Shown: in pieces, positions 38,707 through 48,154 of the stretch
How the letters are laid out: each line of letters begins with the position of its first letter
Numbering within the stretch: position 1 is the stretch's first letter
Virus record (IMG/VR): IMGVR_UViG_3300028829_003582
Coordinates: 1-48,241 of that record
From: a virus
Length of the DNA stretch: 48,241 nt
Direction: 5' to 3' (one strand)
Notes under the pieces: model-generated
Told to the model about the DNA's origin: nothing
The model's input: the letters and a program-made list of their open reading frames with translations, nothing else
Database searches by the model: none
Program-made: the position numbers and the translations under genes

Positions 38707-40569
38707 TTACTCCTGTGGCGACGCCCCCTTCTGCTGCCGGGCGGCGTCAATCATCTTATTGAGCTTGTCGGTGCCGAAGTGCATGACCACGTCGGCCGGG
38801 ATCACAAACTCACCACTATCTAGTTTGGCCGGGCGCTGCCCGTCAATGACCGCAGGGATGGAGTCAATAGGCGCCTGCGGGTCAGGGTCCACCACAACTT
38901 TACCACCGACGCTACGCGGGTCGCCATCTTCCGGCACCAAACCGCCATTTGCGAAAGCCAATGCGCCTGCCGGCTGTTGCATTGCCCGACCACCGTCACC
39001 CACGTTAAGGAACTGCTCCAACGAGATCACCGGCAGCCCCAGGGACTTAGCCCCTATAGCGTACTGGCGGTAGCGGTTGATCTCGTCCAAGACGGCGGGG
39101 GCTTCCGGGGCGTCGCCGTAACCGGCACCACGCACCAAACCGCCTTCCGCGTATCGGTCCTCGGGAGCGGCCTGCCCTGACTGGAACCGCGACTCCAGTG
39201 CACTCAGACGGTCCCCATAGGTCTGCTCGAGCAACTCCCAAACGGGGTCGTCTTCGGTGTAGCCCTTGGCCAGGAGATCCGCCTGGGCATCTGCGAACCA
39301 GTCCGCCAGCTGCTGCTGCTGCGCGGGCTCGGAGTTCTGCAGATCGTAAGCAAACTGCACCTGATCCCGCGCCCCTTGGTTTGTCAATGCTGTGTTCGCG
39401 AGTTGGTTCGCGCCCTGGAGACGTGTGTTCGCGAGTTGGTTCGCGCCCTGGAGACGTGTGTTCGCGAGTTGGTTCTGGCCTTGTCCCTGCAAGTACCCCA
39501 ACTGGTTCTGGCCCTGCAGCTCAGTGTTGCGCAGACCGTACTCGCCACGCAGGCGTGCCAGATCCAAGGCGCCGCCTGCTTGGTCGGCGTTGCTCTGCAT
39601 CCCGAAATAGCCCTGCATGGCCGCACGGATCAGTTCGTTGTTGTATTGATTGTCCGCCCGGATGGACCGAGCGTTCCGGGGCCGCCCGTTGATCTCGGTC
39701 TGAACGTCGAGCAGCGGGAGGGATGAGATCAACCTGTTTAAATTTTGGGACACGTCGCCCACGCCCACGCCACCGCCGCCACGAGTACGGCCCCCGCCAA
39801 TGCCGCCCGAGGTGTAAGTGCCAGGTTCGACGCCGTCCATCATCTCCATACGCATCAGCCGGGTCTGTGCGCGGATCGCGTTGGCTCGTCGCATCGCCTC
39901 GTTTACAGCGGCCATGTCGCCCGCAGAGTTGACCCGGATGCCCGTAGTGTTCCGAGCAGTCCGAGCATTCCGGCGCTCCGGTGACTCATAGTACACGCGT
40001 CCGCCCGCAAGCCCCTCATTGCCGGGAGCCGTATCGGTGCTACCGGAACCCCGATTACCGTACCCGGCCAACGCCTCTGATACCATTCGCTGCGCGATCT
40101 CGGGCGTAACAGCATCGGCCTTGTCCTCATCACTAAGGACCTCAAACGAACCGACGGTGCGCGGGACCGATCGAGACCCAGGGCGCCGAGTACGGTTAGG
40201 CATTTGTTCCGGGGTGTAACCGGCGGGAACGTCGGTCGTCGGCAGCTCTTTGGGTGCAAACTTGCGCAGGAAGTCCCACTGCGACCCCGCGACGTGCGGC
40301 TCTGCGTTAGTGAACGCGGCACCGACTCGGTTCATCGCAGACACAAACGCGGTCGGTTCCTGGGCCGGTCTCCCCAAAGCCACCTCACGCTGGGTTTTAA
40401 CTGTCGACGGCGTAGTGGGTGCGTTAACTGCAGCCCTGCGAGAAGCCGCCAGCTGCTCAGAGCGCTGTTGCTGGGAGGCGAGGTTGGGGTCAATCGGGTT
40501 TCTGCTACCATCATCCCGATAGCTACTCATTGAGCCCAATGCACCAGCCTGGTCAGGATAAAGCGCCAT
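38707..40569 (-). CDS. Virion protein with glutamine/asparagine 11-residue repeats
   Basis: 620 residues from ATG 40567-40569, AGGGAG SD. Low-complexity, disordered N-terminus, a Gly-rich turn (GGIGGGRTRGGGG), then tandem LQGANQLANTR repeats near the middle and a beta-type C-terminus (EFVIPADVVMHFGTDKLNKMID). Lies between adaptor and giant internal protein, so probably an internal or tail-associated virion protein. The stop is five bases before the giant protein's ATG and carries its SD. Confidence 0.65.
   Translation of the reverse strand: MALYPDQAGALGSMSSYRDDGSRNPIDPNLASQQQRSEQLAASRRAAVNAPTTPSTVKTQREVALGRPAQEPTAFVSAMNRVGAAFTNAEPHVAGSQWDFLRKFAPKELPTTDVPAGYTPEQMPNRTRRPGSRSVPRTVGSFEVLSDEDKADAVTPEIAQRMVSEALAGYGNRGSGSTDTAPGNEGLAGGRVYYESPERRNARTARNTTGIRVNSAGDMAAVNEAMRRANAIRAQTRLMRMEMMDGVEPGTYTSGGIGGGRTRGGGGVGVGDVSQNLNRLISSLPLLDVQTEINGRPRNARSIRADNQYNNELIRAAMQGYFGMQSNADQAGGALDLARLRGEYGLRNTELQGQNQLGYLQGQGQNQLANTRLQGANQLANTRLQGANQLANTALTNQGARDQVQFAYDLQNSEPAQQQQLADWFADAQADLLAKGYTEDDPVWELLEQTYGDRLSALESRFQSGQAAPEDRYAEGGLVRGAGYGDAPEAPAVLDEINRYRQYAIGAKSLGLPVISLEQFLNVGDGGRAMQQPAGALAFANGGLVPEDGDPRSVGGKVVVDPDPQAPIDSIPAVIDGQRPAKLDSGEFVIPADVVMHFGTDKLNKMIDAARQQKGASPQE
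39391..39489 (-). repeat. 33-bp tandem repeats encoding LQGANQLANTR units
   Basis: Three copies with exact 33-base period (39391, 39424, 39457), the third diverging near its end. They encode 11-residue repeats; tandem identity at DNA level suggests recent expansion or contraction by slippage. Confidence 0.85.
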
Positions 40570-40638
40570 GGTTATCTCCCTTTCAGCGTCCAGTTAACGG
40601 TAGCCCTTGGGTGTGGCCCCGTGTTCAATTGATAAATG

Positions 40639-41151
40639 TCACGCTTCATATCCCGCAGTGAATGCGCGGTAGGCCGCCCAATCAACCAACGCCAGGCGCC
40701 ACTGCACCGGCACTTCAGGCTCACCCCCCTTAGCCATAGACTCGAGTGGGTCGCGGGCTACCCGCAGGCGCAGGGTGTAGGTGTTGTCCGGTACGGGGAA
40801 TACCAGCAACTCCCCCGCGTTGTCGATCGACGCGCGGTAAGCCTGCGGGGCCCCATGCCCCGCCGCGAACGGGGCGTAGGCTGCCGGGCTCAGCTCGCGT
40901 CGCGTCTCTTCACAGTACACCGCAGAAACGTGCAGGACCGCCGGATGTAGTGGGTACGCGCTCACCCCGGCAGCCGTCGTGATCTGACTGGCGCCCCCGG
41001 TCGTGGAGACTAGGCAGTGCGTGAAGCGGGCCATAATCCGCTGGGCGTCGTCGAGATAAGCCAGCAACTCCTCGTCGCTCCACAGGGGTGGCACCGCCTC
41101 GTCCCGCAAGATGTTAACCCGCAGGTGTTCGAGGAGTTCCTCGGTGGTCAT
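40639..41151 (-). CDS. Head-tail adaptor-like protein
   Basis: 170 residues; ATG 41149-41151 overlapping the preceding stop as TAATG. Helical N-terminus (TTEELLEHLRVNIL…LLAYLDDAQRIMARF), a central beta segment and a helical end (ALVDWAAYRAFTAGY), the shape and size of head-tail adaptor proteins. Position after the capsid gene block supports this. Family not confirmed. A 69-base gap follows. Confidence 0.62.
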   Translation of the reverse strand: MTTEELLEHLRVNILRDEAVPPLWSDEELLAYLDDAQRIMARFTHCLVSTTGGASQITTAAGVSAYPLHPAVLHVSAVYCEETRRELSPAAYAPFAAGHGAPQAYRASIDNAGELLVFPVPDNTYTLRLRVARDPLESMAKGGEPEVPVQWRLALVDWAAYRAFTAGYEA

Positions 41152-41396
41152 TACTCAGCCTCGTCGCCGCCAGTACCCAGATCCCCCAGCAAGTCATCCG
41201 CGACTGCTGCGTCTGCTGCCGGAGCCGGCTCTACTGCGGGTTTGGCCGGGGCTTTCTTGGCCGGGGCTTTCTTGGCCGGGGCCTTACGGGCCGGTTTCTT
41301 GTCGTCCAACTCGACCTCAACCATGTCGTTGCGGCGGGCCAGGTCAACGTTATATGGGTACATCTGGCCAGTGCCAGTATGCTTCAATGCTTTCAT
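41151..41396 (-). CDS. Small KAPAKKAP-repeat protein (81 aa)
   Basis: ATG 41394-41396, CTGGAG SD. N-terminal short globular part (MKALKHTGTGQMYPYNV), then KAPAKKAPAKKAP repeats and an acidic, disordered end. The repeat DNA shares a 35-base identical segment, in inverted orientation, with the SSB-like gene at 27820-27854. Could be a histone-like DNA-contact protein in the head; that is a guess. Confidence 0.6.
   Translation of the reverse strand: MKALKHTGTGQMYPYNVDLARRNDMVEVELDDKKPARKAPAKKAPAKKAPAKPAVEPAPAADAAVADDLLGDLGTGGDEAE
41242..41276 (-). repeat. 35-bp dispersed inverted repeat (copy in virion gene)
   Basis: Reverse complement is identical to 27820-27854 in the SSB-like gene. Both encode AKKAP repeats. 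The partner copy lies about 13.4 kb away on the opposite strand. Confidence 0.8.
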
Positions 41397-41423
41397 GTGC
41401 TAACTCCAGTGGTGTAGGGGGAA

Positions 41424-41439
41424 GGCGGGTTGCCCCGCC
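41424..41439 (-). other. GCAA-loop hairpin between capsid-associated genes
   Basis: Perfect 6-bp stem GGCGGG/CCCGCC with a GCAA loop on the minus strand, just after the 140-residue gene. No T-run, so probably an mRNA processing or stability element rather than a terminator. Confidence 0.45.
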
Positions 41440-41444
41440 CACCA

Positions 41445-41867
41445 TTAACCCATGTGTACGACAGCAGCCGACACGCGCACGCGCAGGGTTGTGTACTCCA
41501 TAGTGGCCGGGCACTCGATAACGAGTTTGTCAGCGGTATCGTAGAACTTGCCAGCGGCAGTAGCTGCGCCCATAAGGCGAGTACCAGTGGTCGATACATC
41601 ACCAGCAGCCACAAAGGCATCAGGGTCAGCCACATCACCCACGTTCATGGTCTGCGCTGCTTCGCCTGCCAGAACCTCGACGAATACTTTATGTACGAAA
41701 GTACCGGCCGGGATCTCCATCAGCTCAACGGTGTCAGCGGCAGCCAGGTTCTGGCGACCCGCGTCGAACTCGTTGGTGATGATGGTGTATGCCGGGGCAC
41801 TGGCAGCGTTGGAGCCTGCACTACGGGCGACCGGCGTACCATCGGTATAAGCAATAAAGTTAGCCAT
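41445..41867 (-). CDS. Capsid decoration-like protein
   Basis: 140 residues; ATG 41865-41867, AGAGGATG upstream. Beta-rich, Ala/Thr-rich sequence with no charged clusters (MANFIAYTDGTPVAR…). Size, beta-rich nature and location immediately after the major capsid gene suggest a head decoration or head-fibre protein. Other head proteins cannot be excluded. Confidence 0.55.
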   Translation of the reverse strand: MANFIAYTDGTPVARSAGSNAASAPAYTIITNEFDAGRQNLAAADTVELMEIPAGTFVHKVFVEVLAGEAAQTMNVGDVADPDAFVAAGDVSTTGTRLMGAATAAGKFYDTADKLVIECPATMEYTTLRVRVSAAVVHMG

Positions 41868-41893
41868 TATCTCATCCTCTCAGTGTTCAGAGT

Positions 41894-41915
41894 GTGAGGG
41901 GGGCAACCCCCTCAC
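41894..41915 (-). other. Hairpin between major capsid gene and decoration-like gene
   Basis: Perfect 9-bp stem (GTGAGGGGG / CCCCCTCAC) with a four-base loop, starting three bases after the capsid stop in the direction of transcription. No T-run. Suited to partial termination or mRNA stabilisation, hence to setting capsid stoichiometry. Confidence 0.55.
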
Positions 41916-41917
41916 CC

Positions 41918-42838
41918 TTAGGCCTTGGTAACGTAGCCCGCAGTCAGGCATTCGCCACGCAGCACTTCATGACCATAGACCATCAGACCACGCATGATGT
42001 TGCCGAAGGTAGACTCGGCGCGCAGCTGCTCAGTCTTGGTCAACTGGGTAGCGAAGGTCAGACCTTTGTTGGTACCGGCCAGGATGTGGGTAGTCGGAGT
42101 ACCACCATCGTTGTAGCGCGGCAGCAGGTTGCTGTTGTAGATGGTGAAGCGGTCGATCACACCGACACGACCGTTACGCAGCGCAGATGTGCTGTCGCCC
42201 ATCATTGAAGCGTTCTGGATATCGGACATCTTCAGCAGCGTGGTCGCCCAGTACGGCAGGAGCAGGAATCGACCGGTCTCCTCCACGTTCTGTTCATCCA
42301 GCACCTGGCCCATGTACAGGATCAGGTCGAGGATGTTGCTCTTGTCCAGACCGATCGGGCTGCCGAGGCTACCCAGGTCGATGTTGCCAGAGATGCGACC
42401 GGCAGTGGCACCCTGGTTTTCGGGCGCGATGTCAGGAACGATGGAACCCAGCACGCGGGTGTCGAGCTTGATCTTCATCTGCTCGGCGGCGTCCTCAGCC
42501 CACTTGTTCATCTGATCCACGTCCTGCTGCTTCTCGACGATGTCGTCGATGATGGCGGACCAGTAGAAACCCTTGTCGATCAGTAGCTCCTTGGTGTCGC
42601 CGTTCGGGCGCTGGTGCTGCAGGGTCTGACCGATCTTGTACTCATGGATATCCAGAGTAGGCAGAGTGCGGATGATTACCTTATCACCCTGGTTGCGGAT
42701 CTCACCTTCGTAATCGGTATTCGAGATCTGCGACAACACCGTGGAGTCGTAGTACTTGTCGATCAGTTTGGACGACCAGATCTCAGGAATAAAAACACCA
42801 GAGTATTCCGGCTGGCCAGCTACCTTAGGATAAGCCAT
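41918..42838 (-). CDS. Major capsid protein
   Basis: 306 residues from ATG 42836-42838, GAGGAAG SD. Begins MAYPKVAGQ, then GVFIPEIWSSKLIDKYYD, YEGEIRNQGDKVIIRT and a long helical segment (DDIVEKQQDVDQM…AEQMKI), a pattern I know from phage major capsid proteins, presumably HK97-fold. Lies between scaffold and decoration-like genes and is followed by a hairpin. Directly upstream scaffold gene supports the call. Confidence 0.85.
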   Translation of the reverse strand: MAYPKVAGQPEYSGVFIPEIWSSKLIDKYYDSTVLSQISNTDYEGEIRNQGDKVIIRTLPTLDIHEYKIGQTLQHQRPNGDTKELLIDKGFYWSAIIDDIVEKQQDVDQMNKWAEDAAEQMKIKLDTRVLGSIVPDIAPENQGATAGRISGNIDLGSLGSPIGLDKSNILDLILYMGQVLDEQNVEETGRFLLLPYWATTLLKMSDIQNASMMGDSTSALRNGRVGVIDRFTIYNSNLLPRYNDGGTPTTHILAGTNKGLTFATQLTKTEQLRAESTFGNIMRGLMVYGHEVLRGECLTAGYVTKA

Positions 42839-42853
42839 GATTGCTTCCTCACA

Positions 42854-43846
42854 TTACTTTGAGTAGTCGACACGGCCTTCGCGCTGCGCAGCCATGATGT
42901 CCTTCTCGAGTTTAGCAAACTCTTCGGGCTTCATCGCCTTGCGGTTGGCATAAGCCTGCGCGATTTCAGTACGTGTCCACTGTTTCTTTTCGTTCGGGTC
43001 ATCAACGACCGGGGCCGGAGCCGCCTTCGTCTTGCCCGGGGCTAATTGTCGTTCCAGTTTGGCACGGTTCGCTTCAACCGCAGCCTGCGCCTGTGCCGCC
43101 GGCTTGGCCTGCTTGCCATCCCATTCATTATAAAACTCCGCCAGTGTCACTGCATCCAGTGATTGCGCTGCGGTACCGAACACCCTGGCGCGGGCGCTCG
43201 AAGACTTCAGCCAATCAATGAACGCCGGGTCGGTGTCGGTTTTCTGCCAGTTCGGGGCGAGGCGTCCCAGCTCTTGCTGGAACCGTTCCTGCTGGGTCTC
43301 CTGCACAGACTGCTGGGTCTGGGTAAGGTTACCCTCCAGCTGTTTGATTCGGTTCTCCATGGCGTTGATCAGGTCTGCCTGTTCTTCCCGAGCTGCGCGG
43401 CGGGCGAGATCAATCAAGTCCGCACCAAACGCGTCAACATCCTTTTCCGAGATCAATGCAGAAGGGGCGGGTTCAGGCTCAGTAGGCTTGGCGGGGCCAG
43501 CCTGTGCCAGGGACGCCAACATATCCTGCAACTGCTCGATCTGACGATCGCGGGCCTTGATCATGCCATCAAGACTGCGCCAGCGCTGCTCCCACTTGGC
43601 TGCCTCATCGCGGGCTTTGGCCAGTGGGTCGTCATCTCCGAAATCCAACTGCTGCTGTTGACCACCCTCGGGTGCAGGCACACCTGGATCGGCCTCAGGG
43701 GGAGTACCTTCTGCCGGCACTGCCGGATCTGTACCCTCTGAAGTATCCAGCTCTGCCTCCGGGGTCTGTTGTTCCCCCGCAGCCATGCGGCGGATCATCT
43801 CATCAGCAGCTTCAGCGTTCTTTCGGATTGCTTGGGGACTTGCCAT
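42854..43846 (-). CDS. Scaffolding protein
   Basis: 330 residues; ATG 43844-43846 with GAAGGAGAT SD (the upstream in-frame ATG overlaps the SD region). Acidic, disordered N-terminus (Pro/Glu/Gly-rich), long coiled coil in the middle (RIKQLEGNLTQTQQSVQET), and a basic helical C-terminus (EGRVDYSK). This is the classic arrangement of an internal scaffold that binds coat through its basic end; located directly upstream of the capsid gene. Confidence 0.82.
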   Translation of the reverse strand: MASPQAIRKNAEAADEMIRRMAAGEQQTPEAELDTSEGTDPAVPAEGTPPEADPGVPAPEGGQQQQLDFGDDDPLAKARDEAAKWEQRWRSLDGMIKARDRQIEQLQDMLASLAQAGPAKPTEPEPAPSALISEKDVDAFGADLIDLARRAAREEQADLINAMENRIKQLEGNLTQTQQSVQETQQERFQQELGRLAPNWQKTDTDPAFIDWLKSSSARARVFGTAAQSLDAVTLAEFYNEWDGKQAKPAAQAQAAVEANRAKLERQLAPGKTKAAPAPVVDDPNEKKQWTRTEIAQAYANRKAMKPEEFAKLEKDIMAAQREGRVDYSK

Positions 43847-43894
43847 CTCTATCTCCTTCACGGTGCCGCCTACCGGCGCTTTCCGTTTCTCTGA

Positions 43895-44092
43895 TTACGG
43901 GCGGATAAGCCCAAGGTATTTACGAAGCAACCGCGCCTGCCCCTGGAGGATGCGCACGTCGGTCTCTTCGCGCTGGTTAACAAGCATTTCTTTTATCTCA
44001 TCGAATTGAGATTGCAGGTACTTCTCTACCTCGGTTCCCCGTAGGTGTAGGAAGGCCTGCTGTTGTTCTGGTGTAGGGTCGAGTCGGCTCAT
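43895..44092 (-). CDS. Small helical protein (65 aa) between portal and scaffold
   Basis: ATG 44090-44092, GAGGG SD. Almost wholly helical (TEVEKYLQSQFDEIKEM…); may be a coiled coil. Conserved place between portal and scaffold suggests a head-assembly factor. No name recognised. Confidence 0.6.
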   Translation of the reverse strand: MSRLDPTPEQQQAFLHLRGTEVEKYLQSQFDEIKEMLVNQREETDVRILQGQARLLRKYLGLIRP

Positions 44093-44146
44093 GTAGCCCT
44101 CTGCCTGTGGTGTATGTCCTTAACTATCATAGCACTTTTTCAGGTG

Positions 44147-46204
44147 TCAAGGAGTTAACGCATTGGGTGAAAAGTTATCAGTCACCGCGGCGCCATTCGC
44201 CAGCTGCTCGTCGCTCCCGATCTGGGGCTGCTGCTGTTGCGCGGCAGCTTGAGCCTGCATCTGTTGCGCTTCCATCGCTTCCATCGCTTCAGATGGCGGT
44301 ACAATTTTCGACACATCCATCTCCAAGCCTTTCGCCACTTCGCGCAGTACTTCTGCACGGCCCTGGGGGCCGATGATCTGCGAGTCGAGCGGGTTGGCTG
44401 TAACCTGCAGGAACTCATTGCGCCGCAGCTGCAGAGATTCGAGCTGCATGAGACTGACCGCGCCGCGGGCTATAACCTGAGCGTCGCCCTTAACTGCCGG
44501 GTCCTCTGAATAAATCATGTTGTGTGCGTACAGTTTCTCAAGCAGCGGCTTGATCACACCCAGGTCGATGTTGGACACCACGCCCTTCAGCCCTTTGTTG
44601 GCCGCGTCCATCAGCATGGATAAGCCTGAGGCAGTACGACCAGCGCCGGCCACCCGGTCGGAACCGGCCATGTAGCGGGGGATCAGAGAGAAGTCGTCCG
44701 CAAACTGGTAGAACTTCTCGAGCACCGCCAAGAGTTCGTGGACGTTCATGTTCGGCTGGAAGAAGTCGATCGCTGGTGCTTGGTTGCCGCCCATTTCAGG
44801 ATCGCGCACCTGCCAGATCTTCCATGGGTGTAGGTTGGTGATGTCCTCACCCGGGGGGAGGCGGTCGACGTTGACCGCAACCTGTGGTCCCGAGGCCAAT
44901 CCCATGTTGTTGACCAACGCACGCACCGTAGCGTTGGCTACACCTTGCACATCATCCAGGATGTCCGGGAGCGACATGCCCCAGAACTGTCCGGGCAGCT
45001 CCTCGTATGAGGTTTTGTAGTAGGGGCGCATGCCCAGCGGGTCGTAGTTCAGCTGAGCCTTGATCACCCACCGGTCGATCATCCATACCGTGGATTCATA
45101 GGTAGCCTCGGGGTCGTCGATGTCTTCCTCCACCCCCCATGCCAGCAGGTCACGTCCTTTGATCGGGCCGTGGAACTCCAGGCAGTCGTAGCTGAATACC
45201 TTGTCCTTGAGGGGGTGCGGGATCTGATCTTCCTCACTGGCGTCCTCGGTGCGCAGGCCCAGCCAGCTGTCTCCGCCACACCCTTCGCGGAGCACGGCAC
45301 GAATCGCGTCCTCGTCGAACCCCGGTGACCCAATCAAATCATAGAGGTCTTGATAGCTGAACGTCAGGTGCTCGATGAAGTACCCATCCTGCGGAGTGAG
45401 CGCGCCCGGTGCAGGGTATGCGCGGAACGGATCAACAGCCTCAAACTCCGGGGCGATTGAGTTCTCCACATTCGGAGCCATGTTCCCAGTGGCGTCGGTC
45501 GCCCACTTCAGGGATTTGCGCCGGCGCAGCACCGGACCTTTCATGATGGCTGCCGGGTAGGTGGTAAGGTATGCCAGAAACTCCGCCACTGCCGTGGTAA
45601 ACCCACCCTGCAGAAGCTGGTCTGACATCAAGCGCTCCATACGGGCGGTTGTTTCTCGCGACTGCTCACGCAGGCGCTCCTCAGCGATATCATACTGAGT
45701 CGCGTGGATCTTGCGGACCATCTCCGGCGGCGGCATTTGCTGGGTCTGGCGGAACAGAACCGCCACTTCCATCGCAATCTCGCGCTCGATGTCGTCTTGG
45801 ACATCAGGCGGAAACGTCGGTACCGGAGTAGGGGTCAGGGTCCAGGGTTTCTCGGTCTGCCCGAGGAACACGTCACGCAGCCACGACTCGACGGTGCGGC
45901 ACTTGTTGGCAGTGATCCGGCAGTACTCCTCAGACCCACCAAACTGCTTAATGCTTGCCAGCTTGGCGTCGTCGTACTCACCAAGTCGCGCCCGCCGCGC
46001 TCTACGCAGTCGCGGCAGAACCGCGTTCTTCGCGTCCCGCGCGTCCCGCCAACACTCCATGACGTGACCCGCCAAGCCTTGGAGTAAGGGTCGCTCGTTC
46101 GCTTCATAAGCGGCCTGCTGGTCCCGCTCCGCCTGCTCAGCCCGCTCAGCCCGCTCCAAATCCGCGTTCGACGCTACCCGGATTAAGCCTAATGCACTTG
46201 CCAT
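44147..46204 (-). CDS. Portal protein
   Basis: 685 residues; ATG 46202-46204, GGAGAA SD. Helical N-terminus, a central region with alternating beta and helical segments (FEAVDPFRAYP…GYFIEHLTF), and GSDRVAGAGRTASGLSMLMDAANKG near 530-560, which I associate with podovirus-type portals, then a Gln/Ala-rich tail. The dodecameric portal receives the terminase and adaptor. Adjacent to scaffold and capsid genes. Confidence 0.82.
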   Translation of the reverse strand: MASALGLIRVASNADLERAERAEQAERDQQAAYEANERPLLQGLAGHVMECWRDARDAKNAVLPRLRRARRARLGEYDDAKLASIKQFGGSEEYCRITANKCRTVESWLRDVFLGQTEKPWTLTPTPVPTFPPDVQDDIEREIAMEVAVLFRQTQQMPPPEMVRKIHATQYDIAEERLREQSRETTARMERLMSDQLLQGGFTTAVAEFLAYLTTYPAAIMKGPVLRRRKSLKWATDATGNMAPNVENSIAPEFEAVDPFRAYPAPGALTPQDGYFIEHLTFSYQDLYDLIGSPGFDEDAIRAVLREGCGGDSWLGLRTEDASEEDQIPHPLKDKVFSYDCLEFHGPIKGRDLLAWGVEEDIDDPEATYESTVWMIDRWVIKAQLNYDPLGMRPYYKTSYEELPGQFWGMSLPDILDDVQGVANATVRALVNNMGLASGPQVAVNVDRLPPGEDITNLHPWKIWQVRDPEMGGNQAPAIDFFQPNMNVHELLAVLEKFYQFADDFSLIPRYMAGSDRVAGAGRTASGLSMLMDAANKGLKGVVSNIDLGVIKPLLEKLYAHNMIYSEDPAVKGDAQVIARGAVSLMQLESLQLRRNEFLQVTANPLDSQIIGPQGRAEVLREVAKGLEMDVSKIVPPSEAMEAMEAQQMQAQAAAQQQQPQIGSDEQLANGAAVTDNFSPNALTP

Positions 46205-46216
46205 TCGTGGTTCTCC

Positions 46217-48154
46217 TCACCATCCAGAAGGGTAGGCGCCGCCGCCTTCGACCTCGAAGGTCGCCTGGTAGTTTTTAGATCGCTGTTCGATGTCCGTGTT
46301 CTGGTTAGACCCGCTCGCGCTGAGCTGGCCACTACCCGACAACGTCGCCCCAATGTGCATACCAGCCATCGCACCGGCCGCTATGGTGGACGAGATTTGG
46401 CCGGTACTACGCAAGGACTCGAGCTGGATCTGAGCCTTACGTATCAACATCTCAGTATCCGCCTCGTATTGCTTCACTTTCGCCTCGAACATCGCGATCG
46501 CTGTACGTGTTTCCGCTTCGCGCCCGGCCAGATCTACCCGGTGCTTGGTGCCTTGCGCCTCGGCGGTTGCGGTAAACCGCTGCGTGTCCGCCATGTACGC
46601 ATCCGCAGAAGCCTTGATCGCGGCTACCTGGGCCGACATCTCCGCTTTGGCGGCTTCCAACCGGCCAAGGTACTCTTGCAGACTCTGCTCGTTTTGGCGG
46701 ACCACGAGGTCAGCGCGCTTGGCGTGTACGTCTGCCACCGACGCCTGTCCAGACACATACGCCGCATACGCGCGGGCTTCAGCGTCCAAGATCTGCGCCT
46801 TACCCAGCTCCCCACGGACCCGTGCCTCATACGCCTCGAAGCGGGTTTTGTCCGCGCTGATCTGCTGGGCGTAGGCGTTAACTTCTTCGCGGAACTGGCT
46901 GATCAGGTTCTGGTTCAACTCCGACTCAACCTTAGCCCCCTCCATCTCGGCCCGATAGATCTCAACGCGGGACAGTAGCGCGCGCACTTGCTCGCTGAAA
47001 GCACGTACTTTCAACTCGTTCAGCGCACCGCGGGCCTGTGCCCCTTCCAGTGACATCCGCAGGACTTGGAGTTCCCCGTCGAGCTGGGCCTTCCACACCT
47101 CGGCGCGGGTGGCGTAAGCCTGTTGCTTCGCGCGGAACAACTCCACGCGCACACCGTAGGCGGTCATCTGGGCTTCGAGCTGGGCCTTAGCCGCATCGAA
47201 TGCCCGCGCCGCGATGTTGTTCCAGATATTGAAGTACACATTCTCTGCGGCAATCCCTTGCTCACAGGCAAAGCGCACGTTGTCGATGTGTATCTCGGCC
47301 ATTTTGATGGCGAAGTCCCGGCTCGCGGTCTGCTTTCGCAGCATCGCTTCCTCACGAAGTGCCTGCTTGCGGGCCGCCAGTACGCCCGGGGGCTGCGTAA
47401 ACCCGCGACTGGCGTACTCCACGTCCAGCTCGGACAGCTGGCGGCGCAGGTCCAGGTCTTCACGTTCCGCGGCGCGCTCCCAAAGGGCCTGCTCCACAGC
47501 CGCCGGTATACCGTTGCCGCCACCCCAGATGTTACGCAGTTGGGCAACCACATCCTCGATAACTTCGGGGCGGTACGGTTGCTCGCTCCACTGAAGTACG
47601 TCAACTACCGCCCCGCCATCGAAATCCTTAAGCTCCCCATCAAACGCAGGTAGCGAAGTGAAGTCGAACTCGGGGATGGTTATCTGCTCCAATACGGGGA
47701 GCAAGGGAAAGTCGAGGGCGGGCGCGTCCGGGATGTCTACCGGAGACAGCGTCGGCGCGACGGGCGTCGTGAATGTCCGTAGTTCCGGGGCGTCAGGAAT
47801 CACCAGCTGCTGGATACTAGGGTTGTAGTCCCGCAAATTCAGGCCAGGCAGCGGGGGGACCGCTGCATATTGGGGACGCGTGGGTGCCTGGAACTCCACC
47901 CTGCCGAAATCGGTCGGCGAGATCTCCGGCAGCTCAAACTCTCCCGGGGTGTATGGGGTTATTGGCGGGAGTTCTGGCGGCGCCACCGACGTGTAGTTGG
48001 GGTTAAATTCCCCCAACAACCCCAGCACACTCTGCGCGTGCTGCTGCGCCTGCCGCGCCCAATCTCGGGCGTCCGTTAGTTGGTCTGTTACGAACTCGCG
48101 AACCCCATTCACATGCGCGTAGGCTTCCGAGTACGGGTTAGGTCTGTAGCTCAT
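46217..48154 (-). CDS. Long coiled-coil virion protein
   Basis: 645 residues from ATG 48152-48154 with AAGGAG SD; an in-frame ATG-like start at 48178 has none. Proline-rich N-terminal third (PELPPITPYTPGEFELPEISP), then about 350 residues of continuous Ala/Glu/Gln-rich helix with many coiled-coil heptads, and a Gly/Ser-rich end. First gene of the leftward virion operon. Might be a tail-needle, ejection or head-vertex protein; not recognised. Confidence 0.62.
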   Translation of the reverse strand: MSYRPNPYSEAYAHVNGVREFVTDQLTDARDWARQAQQHAQSVLGLLGEFNPNYTSVAPPELPPITPYTPGEFELPEISPTDFGRVEFQAPTRPQYAAVPPLPGLNLRDYNPSIQQLVIPDAPELRTFTTPVAPTLSPVDIPDAPALDFPLLPVLEQITIPEFDFTSLPAFDGELKDFDGGAVVDVLQWSEQPYRPEVIEDVVAQLRNIWGGGNGIPAAVEQALWERAAEREDLDLRRQLSELDVEYASRGFTQPPGVLAARKQALREEAMLRKQTASRDFAIKMAEIHIDNVRFACEQGIAAENVYFNIWNNIAARAFDAAKAQLEAQMTAYGVRVELFRAKQQAYATRAEVWKAQLDGELQVLRMSLEGAQARGALNELKVRAFSEQVRALLSRVEIYRAEMEGAKVESELNQNLISQFREEVNAYAQQISADKTRFEAYEARVRGELGKAQILDAEARAYAAYVSGQASVADVHAKRADLVVRQNEQSLQEYLGRLEAAKAEMSAQVAAIKASADAYMADTQRFTATAEAQGTKHRVDLAGREAETRTAIAMFEAKVKQYEADTEMLIRKAQIQLESLRSTGQISSTIAAGAMAGMHIGATLSGSGQLSASGSNQNTDIEQRSKNYQATFEVEGGGAYPSGW

